The notes: a model not told the origin generated them from the letters alone. Shown: positions 50,058 through 59,780, counted from the first letter of the stretch. The stretch: DNA of 64,000 nt from Nocardioides ochotonae (GCF_011420305.2 NZ_CP061769.1:2529001-2593000), one strand, 5' to 3'. Translations and numbers: made by a program.

Positions 50058-50429
50058 GTGCACGTGCGCTCGACCCCCCAGCACATCGCCGACGGCACCG
50101 GCGAGTCGATGCTGCGCTCTCTGCTCACCAACGTCTCCGAGGTGGTGCTGGTCAACAGCGTCCGGTCGGGCGCACTGATCCTGATCGGGCTCTTCGTCGC
50201 CTCCTGGAAGGTCGGGCTCGCGGCCGCCATGGGCAGCCTGATCGGCACGCTGTGCGCCTGGGCGATGGGCGAGAGCTCGGCGACCATCGACCAGGGACTC
50301 TCCGGCTATTCCGGCGTCCTGACCGCCATCGCGCTGGCCGCGGTGTTCCTGGTCGGCAACGCCGCCGCCTGGGCCTACGCCGTCCTGCTCGTCATCGCTG
50401 CCTACATCCCCGCACTGCGGCGGCCATGA
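50058..50429 (+). pseudogene. Truncated urea transporter (UT family)
   Basis: A 123-residue open frame (GTG start) that corresponds to roughly the N-terminal half of a bacterial urea transporter: LRSLLTNVSEVVLVNSVRSGALILIGLFVASWKVGLAAAMGSLIGTLCAWAMG, then SATIDQGLSGYSGVLTAIALAAVFL, the inner-helix signature of the first UT repeat. Full proteins are about 300 residues with two such repeats; the second is absent. It follows the ureA remnant by 8 bases. Confidence 0.7.
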
Positions 50430-50498
50430 GCACGCCGCGCGGGGACACCCACTCCCGCCCGGCACCCGGCCTCCGCGCCGCACCAGGAAGGCACTGAC

Positions 50499-51317
50499 GT
50501 GCAGCTCTCACTGGACCGGATCCACGTCCAGGGCCGGCGCGGCCCGCTGCTCCGACTCGACCACCTCGAGCTCGAGACCGGTGAGTGCGTGCTCCTCGCC
50601 GGCGAGCCCGGTCAGGGCCACACCGCGCTCGCGCTGGTGCTGACCGGGCGGCTGGCGCCGGAAGCCGGCCGGGTCCGGCTGCTGCGCGACGACGGCTCGC
50701 AGACGGCCCAGCGCAAGGAGCTGCGCCGGCGCAGCGCGGTGGTCGACCTCCCAGCAGTCTCCGAGCCCGTCGAGGCGGTGCACGTGGGGACCGTCGTCGC
50801 CGAGGACCTCTCCCTCGCTCGACGCACCGCGTGGCCCGGGGTGCCGGTCAAGTGGCTCTCCGCGCACCGGCTGGCCTCGCTGGAGCGCAACCGGGTGGAC
50901 ACACTGCCGGGCGCGGTGCGCACCGCGCTGCTGACCGCGCTGGCCGCCGAGCGCAAGGGCGTGCGGTTCCTCGTGCTCTCCTTGCCCGACCGGCACGGCG
51001 GCGACCCGTCGCAGTGGTGGGCCGTCGCCCAGGCCTATGCCACGGTCGGGTACGGCGTGCTCGTGCAGTGCGGCCTGTCCTCCGCACGCGACCTCGGGGC
51101 GACCCTGCCACCACCGGCACACGGCAGCGACCAACGCACGACACCGCTGGAGGCGATGCGGCTGCGCCCGCAGCGCGACGCGCACCAGCACGACGGCGCC
51201 GCGGCGCCCCCGCCGGCGGCCGACATCGTCGACACGATCTGGCTCTTCGGCGCTCCCCCCGCCGGCGAGGCGCACCTGGGGCCTCAGGCTCCACAGCGGA
51301 GGGAGCAGGAGCGATGA
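50499..51317 (+). CDS. Degenerate ABC-type ATPase paired with YhgE/Pip protein
   Basis: A 272-residue protein with an ABC ATPase layout (LDRIHVQGRRGPLLRLDHLELETGECVLLAGEPGQGHTALALVLTGRL) in which the Walker A lysine is replaced by His (GQGHT). No LSGGQ signature or canonical Walker B Asp-Glu can be found; LVLSLPDRHGG occupies that place. The C-terminal 60 residues are Pro/Ala/His-rich. GTG start with AGGAAGG. Its stop overlaps the YhgE/Pip gene ATG, so the two are made together. I infer a non-hydrolysing regulatory or scaffold subunit for the membrane protein. Confidence 0.8.
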   Translation: MQLSLDRIHVQGRRGPLLRLDHLELETGECVLLAGEPGQGHTALALVLTGRLAPEAGRVRLLRDDGSQTAQRKELRRRSAVVDLPAVSEPVEAVHVGTVVAEDLSLARRTAWPGVPVKWLSAHRLASLERNRVDTLPGAVRTALLTALAAERKGVRFLVLSLPDRHGGDPSQWWAVAQAYATVGYGVLVQCGLSSARDLGATLPPPAHGSDQRTTPLEAMRLRPQRDAHQHDGAAAPPPAADIVDTIWLFGAPPAGEAHLGPQAPQRREQER

Positions 51318-53407
51318 TCGTCATCCGTCTGGCCATCACGGAGCTGCGGCGCATCTCCGCCGGGGTGCTCCCCAAGATGGCCATCCTGGCCATGGTCGTG
51401 ATCCCGTCGCTGTACGCCGGGCTCTACGTCTATGCCAACAAGGACCCCTACGACGCGCTGGAGCGGGTGCCGGCCGCGCTCGTCGTCCAGGACCAAGGGG
51501 CGACCCTGCGCAGCTCGGTCCCGGGCGAGACCCAGGAGGTGAACTACGGCGACGAGGTCGCCCGTCGCCTGCTCGAGGGGGACGGCGGGTTCGGCTGGGT
51601 CGAGACCACCGAGAAGGAGGCCCAGGAGGGCGTCGCGACCGGACGCTACGACGCCGCCCTCGTCATCGGGCCGCGCTTCTCCGCCGACCTCGTCTCCACC
51701 TCGCGGTTCAAGCCGCGCCAGGCCAGCCTCGACCTGCTCACGAACGACGCGACGAACTACCTCGCCACCACGATCGCCACGACCATCGCCAACGACGTGC
51801 GCAAGACGATCGCCCAGGAGGTCGGCACCAAGGCCGCCAGTCGATTCCTCCAGGGTCTCGGCGTCGTGCACACCGACCTCACACGCGGGGTGAAGGGCGC
51901 GCAGCGGCTCGTCGCCGGGACCACCCGGCTCTCCCGCGGCACCGTCGAGCTCGTCGAGGGCGCCGGGCGGCTGGCCGGCGGCGCCGAGCAGGCGGCCAGC
52001 GGCGCGACGCGGCTCTCCGAGGGGACGACCCGGCTCTCCCAGGGGGCGGACCAGCTCGAGCAGGGCACCGCCACCCTGGACGCGGGCCTGCAGACCCTGC
52101 AGACGCGGACCGCGTCGTTGCCCGCGGACACCGACCGGCTGGCGAGCGGGGCGCAAGAGGTGGCCGACGGCAACCGGGAGGTGGCGAGCATCGGGCGGGA
52201 GGCGGCCGCCATCTCACGGGTCGTCGTCGCCCAGCTGGGTGTCGCCCGCAGGTCGCTCGACGACGCGCTCACGCAGCTGGTCGCCGACGGCCTGCTGACC
52301 CGCGCCGAGGCCGACCAGCTGCGCGGTCAGCTCGCCGTCACCGCGATCCCGGTCGACCGCGCCAACGCCCGCATCCAGCGCGCCGCCGCCCAGCTGGACC
52401 GGCTCAGCCGGGGATCCGCCGAGGTGGCCTCGGGCGCGCGGCGGCTGGCCGCGGCGGCGCCGTCCCTCACCGACGGCATCGCGCGGGCCGCCTCCGGTGG
52501 CTCCCAGATCGCCGCAGGCAGCAGCACGCTCGCGAGCGGTGCGCGCACGCTGGCCGACGACACCGGCCGGCTGGCGTCCGGCACCGCCGAGCTGTCCGCG
52601 GGCGCGAGCCGGCTCGCCTCGTCCAGCGCCACGCTGCGCGACGGAGGCGCGCAGCTGGAGTCGGGCACGGCCGAGCTGCGCAACGGCCTCGCCCGGGGGC
52701 TCCGCAAGGTCCCGAACCTCGACGAGCAGACGCAGCGGCGGACGGCGCAGACCATCGGCGACCCCGTCGGCGTCCGTGACGACACCCTCGCCCGCGCCGG
52801 GTCCTACGGCGCCGGCCTCGCCCCGTTCTTCATGTCCCTGGCTGTCTGGATTGGCGCCTACATGCTCTTCCTGCTGGTGCGCCCGCTCTCGGTGCGCGCG
52901 CTGGCGGCGGACGGCCCCTCGGGCCGCACCGCGCTGGGCGGCCTGGTCCCGCCGGCGTTGGTCGGGGTCTTCCAGACCGCCGTGATGTTCGCGATCGTCC
53001 GCTTCGGCCTGGGCATCGACCCGGTGCACGAGCTCGCCACCGCCGCGGTGCTGCTGGTCGCGTCGGTGACCTTCGTGGCCATCATCCAGGCGCTCAACGC
53101 CTGGCTGGGCACCGTCGGGGAGTTCATCGGCCTGGTGCTGATGCTCGTGCAGCTGGTCACCGCGGGCGGCACCTTCCCGTGGGAGACGATCCCCGAGCCG
53201 CTGCGCGCGCTGCACTGGTTCCTGCCGATGACCTATGCCGTGGACAGCCTGCGCCAGACGCTGTACGGCGGGGAGCTGGCGATCGTGGCGCGCAACCTCG
53301 GGGTGCTGCTCGGCGTGTGCCTCGTCGCTCTGCTGGCGACCGCGCTCGCGGCGCGGCGGCAGAAGGTCTGGACGCCCAACCGGCTCCAACCGGAGCTCGT
53401 GCTGTGA
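51314..53407 (+). CDS. YhgE/Pip-family membrane protein (ABC-2-like)
   Basis: A 697-residue protein. An N-terminal helix (MAILAMVVIPSLYAGLYVYANKDPYDALERVPAALVVQD) is followed by a long extracytoplasmic domain (about 40-490) rich in LxxGTxxLxxGAxxL heptad-like repeats, and then five to six C-terminal helices (from GLAPFFMSLAVWIGAYMLFLLV). The family includes the phage infection protein Pip and the ESX/T7SS-associated YueB/EsaA-like proteins. The long coiled region could span the cell wall. It overlaps the degenerate ATPase upstream and the LuxR regulator downstream by 4 bases, giving a three-gene operon. Confidence 0.9.
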   Translation: MIVIRLAITELRRISAGVLPKMAILAMVVIPSLYAGLYVYANKDPYDALERVPAALVVQDQGATLRSSVPGETQEVNYGDEVARRLLEGDGGFGWVETTEKEAQEGVATGRYDAALVIGPRFSADLVSTSRFKPRQASLDLLTNDATNYLATTIATTIANDVRKTIAQEVGTKAASRFLQGLGVVHTDLTRGVKGAQRLVAGTTRLSRGTVELVEGAGRLAGGAEQAASGATRLSEGTTRLSQGADQLEQGTATLDAGLQTLQTRTASLPADTDRLASGAQEVADGNREVASIGREAAAISRVVVAQLGVARRSLDDALTQLVADGLLTRAEADQLRGQLAVTAIPVDRANARIQRAAAQLDRLSRGSAEVASGARRLAAAAPSLTDGIARAASGGSQIAAGSSTLASGARTLADDTGRLASGTAELSAGASRLASSSATLRDGGAQLESGTAELRNGLARGLRKVPNLDEQTQRRTAQTIGDPVGVRDDTLARAGSYGAGLAPFFMSLAVWIGAYMLFLLVRPLSVRALAADGPSGRTALGGLVPPALVGVFQTAVMFAIVRFGLGIDPVHELATAAVLLVASVTFVAIIQALNAWLGTVGEFIGLVLMLVQLVTAGGTFPWETIPEPLRALHWFLPMTYAVDSLRQTLYGGELAIVARNLGVLLGVCLVALLATALAARRQKVWTPNRLQPELVL

Positions 53408-55668
53408 CCCGCCGCGCTGAGCGTCGCCCCGAGGCCACGCCGTCACCGAGGGCGCTCGACGACGTCCTGCTCGACCTCAAGCTGTCGGTTCCGCAGCAGC
53501 ATCCGGGGCTCGTGAGCCGCGCCGAGCTCACGGACACGGCCCGGGACAGCGGCGCCCGCGCGGTCGGCGTCACCGCGCCCGCCGGTTACGGCAAGTCGAC
53601 GCTGTTGGTCGAGTGGGCGCGCCGCGAGCAGCGCAGGACCGGGTGGATCTCCCTCGATCCTCTCGACGACGACCCCGGCACGCTGCTCTTCCTGCTCGCC
53701 TCGGCGTACGAGCGGGCGATGCCGGAGCAGGCCGGTCTGGCCGGGGCGCTGCGCGGCCTGGGCACGGCCGCACTCGCGCGCGGAGCGCCGTACGTCGCCT
53801 CGGCCCTCAGCCAGGCGCCGGTGCCCTTCGTCCTGCTGGTGGACGACCTGCACGAGCTCCGTACCCCCGCCTGCCACGACGTCCTGGCCGTCGTCCTGGC
53901 CGCGATCGCACCCGGCTCGCAGGTCGTGACCGCCAGCCGCCACGAGCAGCCGCACCTGCCGCTGCTGCGGGCGGCGGGCGACGCCCTCGAGATCACCACG
54001 GACGACCTCACCCTGGACTCCCGTGATGCTGCCCGGATCTTCTCCGCAGCCCACGTCGACCTCACACCGGAGCAGGCCGGCGCGGTGACCGAGCGGACAG
54101 AGGGCTGGCCGGTCGGGCTGCGCCTCGCGGCCATGATCGCCCGTGAGGGGCACACCGAGGACTGGGAGCTCACCGGCGAGGACCCGTTCGTCGCCGACTA
54201 CCTCCACCTCGCGGTCTTCCGTGGGCTGGACCCCACGGTCCGGGAGTTCCTGCGACGCACCGCGATCCTCGACCGCCTCCACGGTCCGCTGTGTGACGCC
54301 GTCCTGCAGGAGCCCGGGTCCACCAGCCTGTTGCGGCAGCTCGAGGCGTCTCACGCCTTCCTCTCCCCCCTCGACCGACGCCGGGAGTGGTACCGCCACC
54401 ACACCCTGTTCCGTGACTTCCTGCTCGCCGAGCTGCGCCGGACCGAGCCGGAGCTGATCGAGAAGCTGCACCTGCGCGCCGCCGATTGGTTCGAGGCCCA
54501 CGGCTCCCCCGGGATGGCGGTCGAGCACCTCCTGGCCACGAGCCAGCGGCACCGATGCGCTCAGCTCGTGGCGGGGCTGGCGCTGAAGACGTACGGCGAG
54601 GGGCAGATCGCGGTGCTCCGACGGTGGCTGTCAGCGCTCGGCGACTCGGCGATCGAGGCCTACCCGCCTCTTGCCGTCCTCGCCGGACGGATGGCAGCGG
54701 TCGAGGGAGAGACCACCGAGGCGCGGAGATGGGCGGCGGTCGCGGACGCGAGCTCCTTCGACCTGACACCCGCCGACGGCACGGCGTCTCTGGCGTCGTC
54801 GCGCGCGATGCTGCGCGCCTTGCTGTGTGAGGACGGCGCCGCCCAGATGCTGAGCGACGCCGAGGTCGCGGCCGAGGCAGAACCGCTGTGGAGCCCTTGG
54901 CGCGGCACGGCGCTGTGGCTCCTCGCGGAGGCACAGCTGCTCGTCGGCGCACCGGACCGAGCAGCGAGCAGCTTCGAGGAGGCGACGGCGCTGGGCCTCG
55001 CGGCAGGGAATACCGAGACGGTGGTGCTCAGCGAGGCGAGCCTGGCCCTCGCCGCCATGGAGACCGGGCGGTGGGACGACGCGGCCACGCACGTGCGGCT
55101 CGCCCAACGCACCATCGAGGAGCACCGGCTGGCGGACTACGCGATCAGCCTCCTCGCCGGTGCGGCCGCGGCACGGCTCGCCCTGCACAGGGCGGACCTC
55201 GTCGAGGCCGACCGCCAGCTCGTCCGGGCCATGCGGTGCCGGCCCTCATCGAGCTTCGCACTCCCCTACTTGGCGGCGCGGGGCCGGCTCCACCTGGCGA
55301 AGGTCTACTGGGCCCGTGGTGACCGGGCGAGCACGCGGCACCTGCTGCGCGAGATCGACGACGTGCTGCGGCACCGGCCGGACCTCGGCACGCTGGTCGA
55401 CGAGGTCGCGGAGTTCCGTGCCCTGACGACGACCGCCACGACCGCGACGACCGGCGCGGTCCCCCACGAGGCGCCGCTCACACCCGCCGAGCTGCGGCTC
55501 CTCCCCTACCTCCAGACGCACCTCAAGATCGCCGAGATCGCCGACCGGCTGCGGATCTCCCGCAACACCGTCGCCACCGAGGTCTCCGCGATCTATCGCA
55601 AGCTGGGCGTCTCCTCGCGAAGCGAGGCGGTGCAGCAGGCGACGGTGCTCGGGCTGCTGGGTGGCTGA
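53404..55668 (+). CDS. MalT-like LuxR-family regulator with AAA-type ATPase
   Basis: A 754-residue transcription regulator of the LAL/MalT type: P-loop GVTAPAGYGKST (K64), an acidic FVLLVDDLHEL Walker B, winged region and TPR-like helical repeats (about 360-650), and a C-terminal GerE helix-turn-helix LTPAELRLLPYLQTHLKIAEIADRLRISRNTVATEVSAIYRKLGVSSRSEAV. Such proteins bind a ligand and ATP, then activate transcription. The GTG start overlaps the YhgE/Pip stop. It probably regulates its own operon; ligand unknown. Confidence 0.9.
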   Translation: MTRRAERRPEATPSPRALDDVLLDLKLSVPQQHPGLVSRAELTDTARDSGARAVGVTAPAGYGKSTLLVEWARREQRRTGWISLDPLDDDPGTLLFLLASAYERAMPEQAGLAGALRGLGTAALARGAPYVASALSQAPVPFVLLVDDLHELRTPACHDVLAVVLAAIAPGSQVVTASRHEQPHLPLLRAAGDALEITTDDLTLDSRDAARIFSAAHVDLTPEQAGAVTERTEGWPVGLRLAAMIAREGHTEDWELTGEDPFVADYLHLAVFRGLDPTVREFLRRTAILDRLHGPLCDAVLQEPGSTSLLRQLEASHAFLSPLDRRREWYRHHTLFRDFLLAELRRTEPELIEKLHLRAADWFEAHGSPGMAVEHLLATSQRHRCAQLVAGLALKTYGEGQIAVLRRWLSALGDSAIEAYPPLAVLAGRMAAVEGETTEARRWAAVADASSFDLTPADGTASLASSRAMLRALLCEDGAAQMLSDAEVAAEAEPLWSPWRGTALWLLAEAQLLVGAPDRAASSFEEATALGLAAGNTETVVLSEASLALAAMETGRWDDAATHVRLAQRTIEEHRLADYAISLLAGAAAARLALHRADLVEADRQLVRAMRCRPSSSFALPYLAARGRLHLAKVYWARGDRASTRHLLREIDDVLRHRPDLGTLVDEVAEFRALTTTATTATTGAVPHEAPLTPAELRLLPYLQTHLKIAEIADRLRISRNTVATEVSAIYRKLGVSSRSEAVQQATVLGLLGG

Positions 55669-55676
55669 ACGGACGC

Positions 55677-56003
55677 TCACACCTCGGGCAGGTCGTCGGT
55701 GTCGTAGCCCAACGCCAGACCCAGCGCGGGTGCGGCCGCGACGACCCGCGCCGGGCCCACGACCGGCAGGACACAGAGGAGGACCTCGACGATCTCCTCG
55801 ACCCGTGCCCCGGCGCTCAGGGCCTCATCGGTGAGCCGGCCATAGGAAGCGCCGGCGCCCGCACCGACGGCCACGAGCGCGCCCAGCCTGACCAGTGCCG
55901 TCGTCTTCGCATCGAGAGCGGCCTCAGACCCGGTCTCAGCCGTCTCGGTGCCTGCGGGCAGCTGGTGGAAGGCCAGCCGGCGCAGCACCTCACGTGGATC
56001 CAT
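55677..56003 (-). CDS. Carboxymuconolactone decarboxylase-like protein
   Basis: A 108-residue all-helical protein with the CMD/AhpD fold pattern: ALDAKTTALVRLGALVAVGAGAGASYGRLTDEALSAGARVEEIVEVLLCVLPVVGPARVVAAAPAL. It lacks the CxxC pair that makes AhpD a peroxidase partner, so redox activity is doubtful. Convergent with the LuxR gene (8 bases apart). Function unknown. Confidence 0.75.
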   Translation of the reverse strand: MDPREVLRRLAFHQLPAGTETAETGSEAALDAKTTALVRLGALVAVGAGAGASYGRLTDEALSAGARVEEIVEVLLCVLPVVGPARVVAAAPALGLALGYDTDDLPEV

Positions 56004-56087
56004 CAGGATGTCCCGTCCTCCGGCGTCGTCGTCCCGCTCCGCGCCTGATGCGGTCTCCCGGCCCGTGGGCCGGCGAGGCCGGGTCGG

Positions 56088-56507
56088 CTAGTCGGGTGTC
56101 GGGATGGTCTCCTCGGTGCCCAGGTCCTGGAGCTCGTCGCGGACCTCGTCGGCCTTGTCCGGGCAGTAGGTGTCGACGACGGTGAGGTCGTACTCGACGA
56201 CGCTCGGGTCCAGCACGACGCGGCGCAGATGCAGCGCGTTGTTGCCGAACTGCGACAGCGACAGCTGTTGCTGCAGCTCACCGACGTTCTCGCAGCTGAC
56301 CCCGCCGTCGGTGCCGTACAGCGAGGTCGCCGTCTCCTCATCGATAGGCACCAGCCCCTCGTCGGCGAGGTTCTCGTTCAGCTGCTGGGCAAGTTCCTTG
56401 GCTCGGTCGCCGTCGGTGTCGGACGCGGTCCCCGCGGCCGAGCAGGAGGAGAGCGCGACGCCGGCCGCGACGGCGAGGGCGGCTGCGTAGAGACGGTGGG
56501 TGGTCAT
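56088..56507 (-). CDS. Putative lipoprotein
   Basis: A 139-residue secreted lipoprotein. The signal peptide ends in lipobox L19-S-S-C22, and the mature protein begins CSAAGTASDTDGDRAKELAQQLNENLADEGLVPIDEETATSLYGTDGG. Two further cysteines (SCENVGEL and TYCPDKADE) could form a disulphide. No family recognised. It follows the permease gene by 5 bases on the same strand, so co-expression is likely. Confidence 0.8.
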   Translation of the reverse strand: MTTHRLYAAALAVAAGVALSSCSAAGTASDTDGDRAKELAQQLNENLADEGLVPIDEETATSLYGTDGGVSCENVGELQQQLSLSQFGNNALHLRRVVLDPSVVEYDLTVVDTYCPDKADEVRDELQDLGTEETIPTPD

Positions 56508-56512
56508 CGCGA

Positions 56513-57994
56513 TCAGGCCTCCTGGACCGGCGCGTCGTGGGTGGGGTCGTCCGCGGAAGGCTCGACCTTCCACTCGGGCTTGCGGAGCTTGTAGAGCACC
56601 AGCGGCCAGATGCCGAGCAGGACGATGCCGGCCACGAGGATCAGGATGTAGATGCTCTGGGGCGTCGAGTCCGCGTTGCCCGAGGGCTCGACGAACCCGA
56701 GGATGAAGGCGGCCGCACTCGCGAGGAACCCGACGGATCCGACCAAGGTCATGGCGGGGGTGCGGAATCCGCGCTTCACGTCGGGGTGGCTGCGCCGCAG
56801 CTTCATGGCTGCCAGGAACATGATCATGTACATGATCAGGTAGATCTGCACGGCCATCGCGGTGAGGATCCAGAACACCGACTGCACCGAGGGCAGCACC
56901 GCGAACAGCACCGCCAGGACCGTGACGATCAGGCCCTGCACCAGCATGATCGGGACCTGCATCCCCCGGTTGTTGGTCTTCTGCAGGCTCGGCGGGAGGT
57001 AGCCCTCCTTGCCCACCATGAGCAGGCCCTTGCTCGGGCCGGGGATCCAGGTCACCACCGAGGCGAGGATTCCGATGACGATCAGCAGGGCCATCACGGT
57101 GGTCGCCCAAGGGATCCCGAGATGTCCGAAGAAGACGTCGAAGGCCTGCAGCACGCCCTGGGTCAGGTTGACGCTGGAGCCCCGAACGCCCACGGAGATG
57201 GCGAGGGTGGGCAGGATGAACACGAAGAGGATGACGACGACCGAGAGCACGATCGCCTTCGGGAACTCCCGGCCGGGCCTGCGCATCTCGTTCACGTGCA
57301 CGGCGTTCATCTCCATGCCCGCGTAGGAGAGGAAGTTGCTCACGATCAGGACGACGCTGGCCAACCCGGTGAACTTCGGGAACCAGTTCGCGTCGTCGAT
57401 CGACTGCAGGTTCGACGTCCCGCCATCGACCATGAAGACGACCGCGAAGATGATCAGGGCCGCGGCCGGGACGAGCGTGCCGACCAGGAACCCCCAGGTG
57501 CCCACCTTGGCGAAGGCGTCGACGCCGCGGGTCGCGATCAGCGTCGAGAGCCAGTAGACGGCGAGGATGACGATCCCGGTGAAGAGGCCGGAGTTGGCCA
57601 GCTTCGGGTCGAACACGTAGGCCAGCGCCGAGGCGAAGAAGGCCAGCTGGGCGGGGTACCACGCGACGTTCTGCATCCACTGCTGCCAGATCGCGATGAA
57701 CCCGACCCGGTCGCCGTACGCCTCCTTCACCCAGACGAAGACCCCGCCCTTCCACCCACTGGCGAGCTCGGCGGCCACGAGGGCGACCGGCACCATGAAG
57801 AGGATCGCGGGGAGGATGTAGAGGAAGATCGATGCCCACCCGTAGGGGGCCATCGCCGGGAGGCCGCGCACACTGGCGACCGCCGTGGCGATCAGGATCG
57901 CCATCGAGGTCCAGCTGATGAACGACTTTCCGGGCGTCTGTCCCTGTGCCTGTGATCCCGGCCCCTCGGGCTGTTGGTCCTGAGCGTGCGCCAT
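56513..57994 (-). CDS. APC-family amino acid permease (glutamate:GABA antiporter-like)
   Basis: A 493-residue transporter with about 12 membrane helices. The first helix region SFISWTSMAILIATAVASVRGLPAMAPYGWASIFLYI, the loop WVKEAYGDRVGFIAIWQQWMQNVAWYPAQL and the SYAGMEMNAVHVNEMRRPGREFPKA segment match the glutamate:GABA/AGA antiporter subgroup of the APC superfamily. No glutamate decarboxylase is in the window, so the substrate stays open. It lies upstream of the lipoprotein gene on the same strand. Confidence 0.88.
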   Translation of the reverse strand: MAHAQDQQPEGPGSQAQGQTPGKSFISWTSMAILIATAVASVRGLPAMAPYGWASIFLYILPAILFMVPVALVAAELASGWKGGVFVWVKEAYGDRVGFIAIWQQWMQNVAWYPAQLAFFASALAYVFDPKLANSGLFTGIVILAVYWLSTLIATRGVDAFAKVGTWGFLVGTLVPAAALIIFAVVFMVDGGTSNLQSIDDANWFPKFTGLASVVLIVSNFLSYAGMEMNAVHVNEMRRPGREFPKAIVLSVVVILFVFILPTLAISVGVRGSSVNLTQGVLQAFDVFFGHLGIPWATTVMALLIVIGILASVVTWIPGPSKGLLMVGKEGYLPPSLQKTNNRGMQVPIMLVQGLIVTVLAVLFAVLPSVQSVFWILTAMAVQIYLIMYMIMFLAAMKLRRSHPDVKRGFRTPAMTLVGSVGFLASAAAFILGFVEPSGNADSTPQSIYILILVAGIVLLGIWPLVLYKLRKPEWKVEPSADDPTHDAPVQEA

Positions 57995-58134
57995 GACCCC
58001 CGCCTTCCGCTGGTTTGGTCCGGGCTACGACGCTACGGCGGGGTCGCGGGAAGGGTCATCACTCACGATGAGTGACGTCACAGGGCGAGGACGCGGACTG
58101 AGGCCCGACGCCCGGTCCCCGGTAGGTTCAGCGG

Positions 58135-59700
58135 GTGTCCGACACCCGTCCCCGCCGTACGTTCGCCGTCATCAGCCACCCTGACGCCGGCAAGTCCACC
58201 CTCACCGAGGCGCTCGCGCTGCACGCGCGGGTGATCACCGAGGCCGGCGCGGTCCACGGCAAGGGCGACCGACGAGCCACCGTCTCGGACTGGATGGCGA
58301 TGGAGAAGGCGCGCGGGATCTCGATCACCTCGGCGGCCCTGCAGTTCGTCTACCGCGACCACGTGATCAACCTGGTCGACACCCCCGGCCACAGCGACTT
58401 CTCCGAGGACACCTACCGGGTGCTCTCCGCCGTCGACTCCGCGGTGATGCTGGTCGACGCCGGCAAGGGGCTGGAGCCGCAGACGCTCAAGCTGTTCAAG
58501 GTGTGCGCACTGCGCGGCATCCCGGTCATCACCGTGATCAACAAGTGGGACCGACCCGGCCTCTCCCCGCTGGAGCTGATGGACGAGATCGAGCGCCGGA
58601 TCAAGCTGCGCCCGACCCCGCTGACCTGGCCGGTCGGCGAGGCCGGCGACTTCCGCGGCGTGCTGGACCGTCGTACCGGGGAGTTCGTGAAGTACACCCG
58701 CACCGCCGGCGGCGCCACGATCGCCCCGGAGCGCCGGATGTCCTCGAGCGAAGTGGACGAGACCGACGCCGGTGTCTGGGCCGACGCGGTCGAGGAGCAC
58801 GAGCTGCTCACCCTCGACGAGGCCGACCACGACCAGGAGCGCTTCCTCGCCGGCGCCACCACGCCGGTGATGTTCGCCTCCGCACTGCAGAACTTCGGTG
58901 TCGCCCAGCTGCTCGACCTGCTGCTGGAGCTCGCGCCCGGCCCGAGCGCGACCGCGGGCGTCGACGGCACCGTGCGCGAGGTCGACGACGACTTCAGCGC
59001 CTTCGTCTTCAAGGTCCAGTCGGGCATGAACAACGCCCACCGCGACCGGCTGGCCTACGCCCGGGTGGTCTCCGGCCGGTTCGAGCGCGGCATGGTCGTG
59101 ACCCACGCGGCCACCGGCCGCCCGTTCGCGACCAAGTACGCCCAGTCGGTCTTCGGGCGCGACACGGCCTCGGTGGACCACGCCTCCCCCGGCGACATCA
59201 TCGGGTTCGTCAACGCCCAGGCGCTCCGCGTGGGCGACACCGTCTACGTCGGCGACCCGATCGAGTACCCGCCCGTCCCGAGCTTCGCGCCCGAGCACTT
59301 CATGGCCGCCAGCGCCGGCGACATCGGCCGCTACAAGCAGTTCCGCCGCGGCATCGAGCAGCTCGACCAAGAAGGCGTCGTGCAGGTGCTGCGCTCGGAC
59401 CTGCGCGGCGACCAGAGCCCGGTGCTCGCCGCCGTCGGCCCGCTGCAGTTCGAGGTCGTCGAGGACCGGATGAAGAACGAGTTCAACTCCCCCATCCGCT
59501 TCTCCCGGCTGGACTACCAGGTCGCCCGCATCACCGACGCCGACGGCGCCCTGGCGCTGCGCGGCAAGCGCGGCGTGGAGGTCCTCCAGCGCACCGACGG
59601 CACCCACCTGGCGCTCTTCGTCGACCAGTGGCGCGCCAACGTGACCGCGCGCGACAACCCCGACATCCGCCTCGAGGCGCTCCCGGCCGGCGGGAGCTGA
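58135..59700 (+). CDS. prfC: Peptide chain release factor 3 (RF3)
   Basis: A 521-residue translational GTPase of normal RF3 length. G1 is AVISHPDAGKST, the G2 region contains MAMEKARGISIT, G3 VDTPGHSDF and G4 VINKWDRPG. RF3-specific C-terminal sequences include QAGE-type PLQFEVVEDRMKNEFNSPIRFSRLDYQVAR. RF3 recycles RF1/RF2 after peptide release. The GTG start begins VSDTRPRRTFAVISH; no better start exists. Divergent from the APC permease. Confidence 0.96.
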   Translation: MSDTRPRRTFAVISHPDAGKSTLTEALALHARVITEAGAVHGKGDRRATVSDWMAMEKARGISITSAALQFVYRDHVINLVDTPGHSDFSEDTYRVLSAVDSAVMLVDAGKGLEPQTLKLFKVCALRGIPVITVINKWDRPGLSPLELMDEIERRIKLRPTPLTWPVGEAGDFRGVLDRRTGEFVKYTRTAGGATIAPERRMSSSEVDETDAGVWADAVEEHELLTLDEADHDQERFLAGATTPVMFASALQNFGVAQLLDLLLELAPGPSATAGVDGTVREVDDDFSAFVFKVQSGMNNAHRDRLAYARVVSGRFERGMVVTHAATGRPFATKYAQSVFGRDTASVDHASPGDIIGFVNAQALRVGDTVYVGDPIEYPPVPSFAPEHFMAASAGDIGRYKQFRRGIEQLDQEGVVQVLRSDLRGDQSPVLAAVGPLQFEVVEDRMKNEFNSPIRFSRLDYQVARITDADGALALRGKRGVEVLQRTDGTHLALFVDQWRANVTARDNPDIRLEALPAGGS

Positions 59701-59748
59701 GGGCCGGAACGGTCCGCACAGCGGAACCGAGGTCACGGCACGATCACA

Positions 59749-59780
59749 TTCGCCGACATCCGGCGAAAGGATATATCCTT
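59749..59780. promoter_or_regulatory. Two adjacent palindromes upstream of the interrupted hydrolase gene
   Basis: TTCGCCG-ACATC-CGGCGAA (59749-59767) is followed by the perfect 14-bp palindrome AAGGATATATCCTT (59767-59780), an AT-rich patch in GC-rich DNA. Both look like repressor or activator sites for the gene starting at 59856. Which regulator binds is unknown. Confidence 0.55.

Noticed and set aside
50058-50429. Intact small membrane protein instead of urea transporter remnant
   Set aside because: It aligns by eye with only the first half of a UT protein and directly follows a truncated ureA, so decay is more likely.
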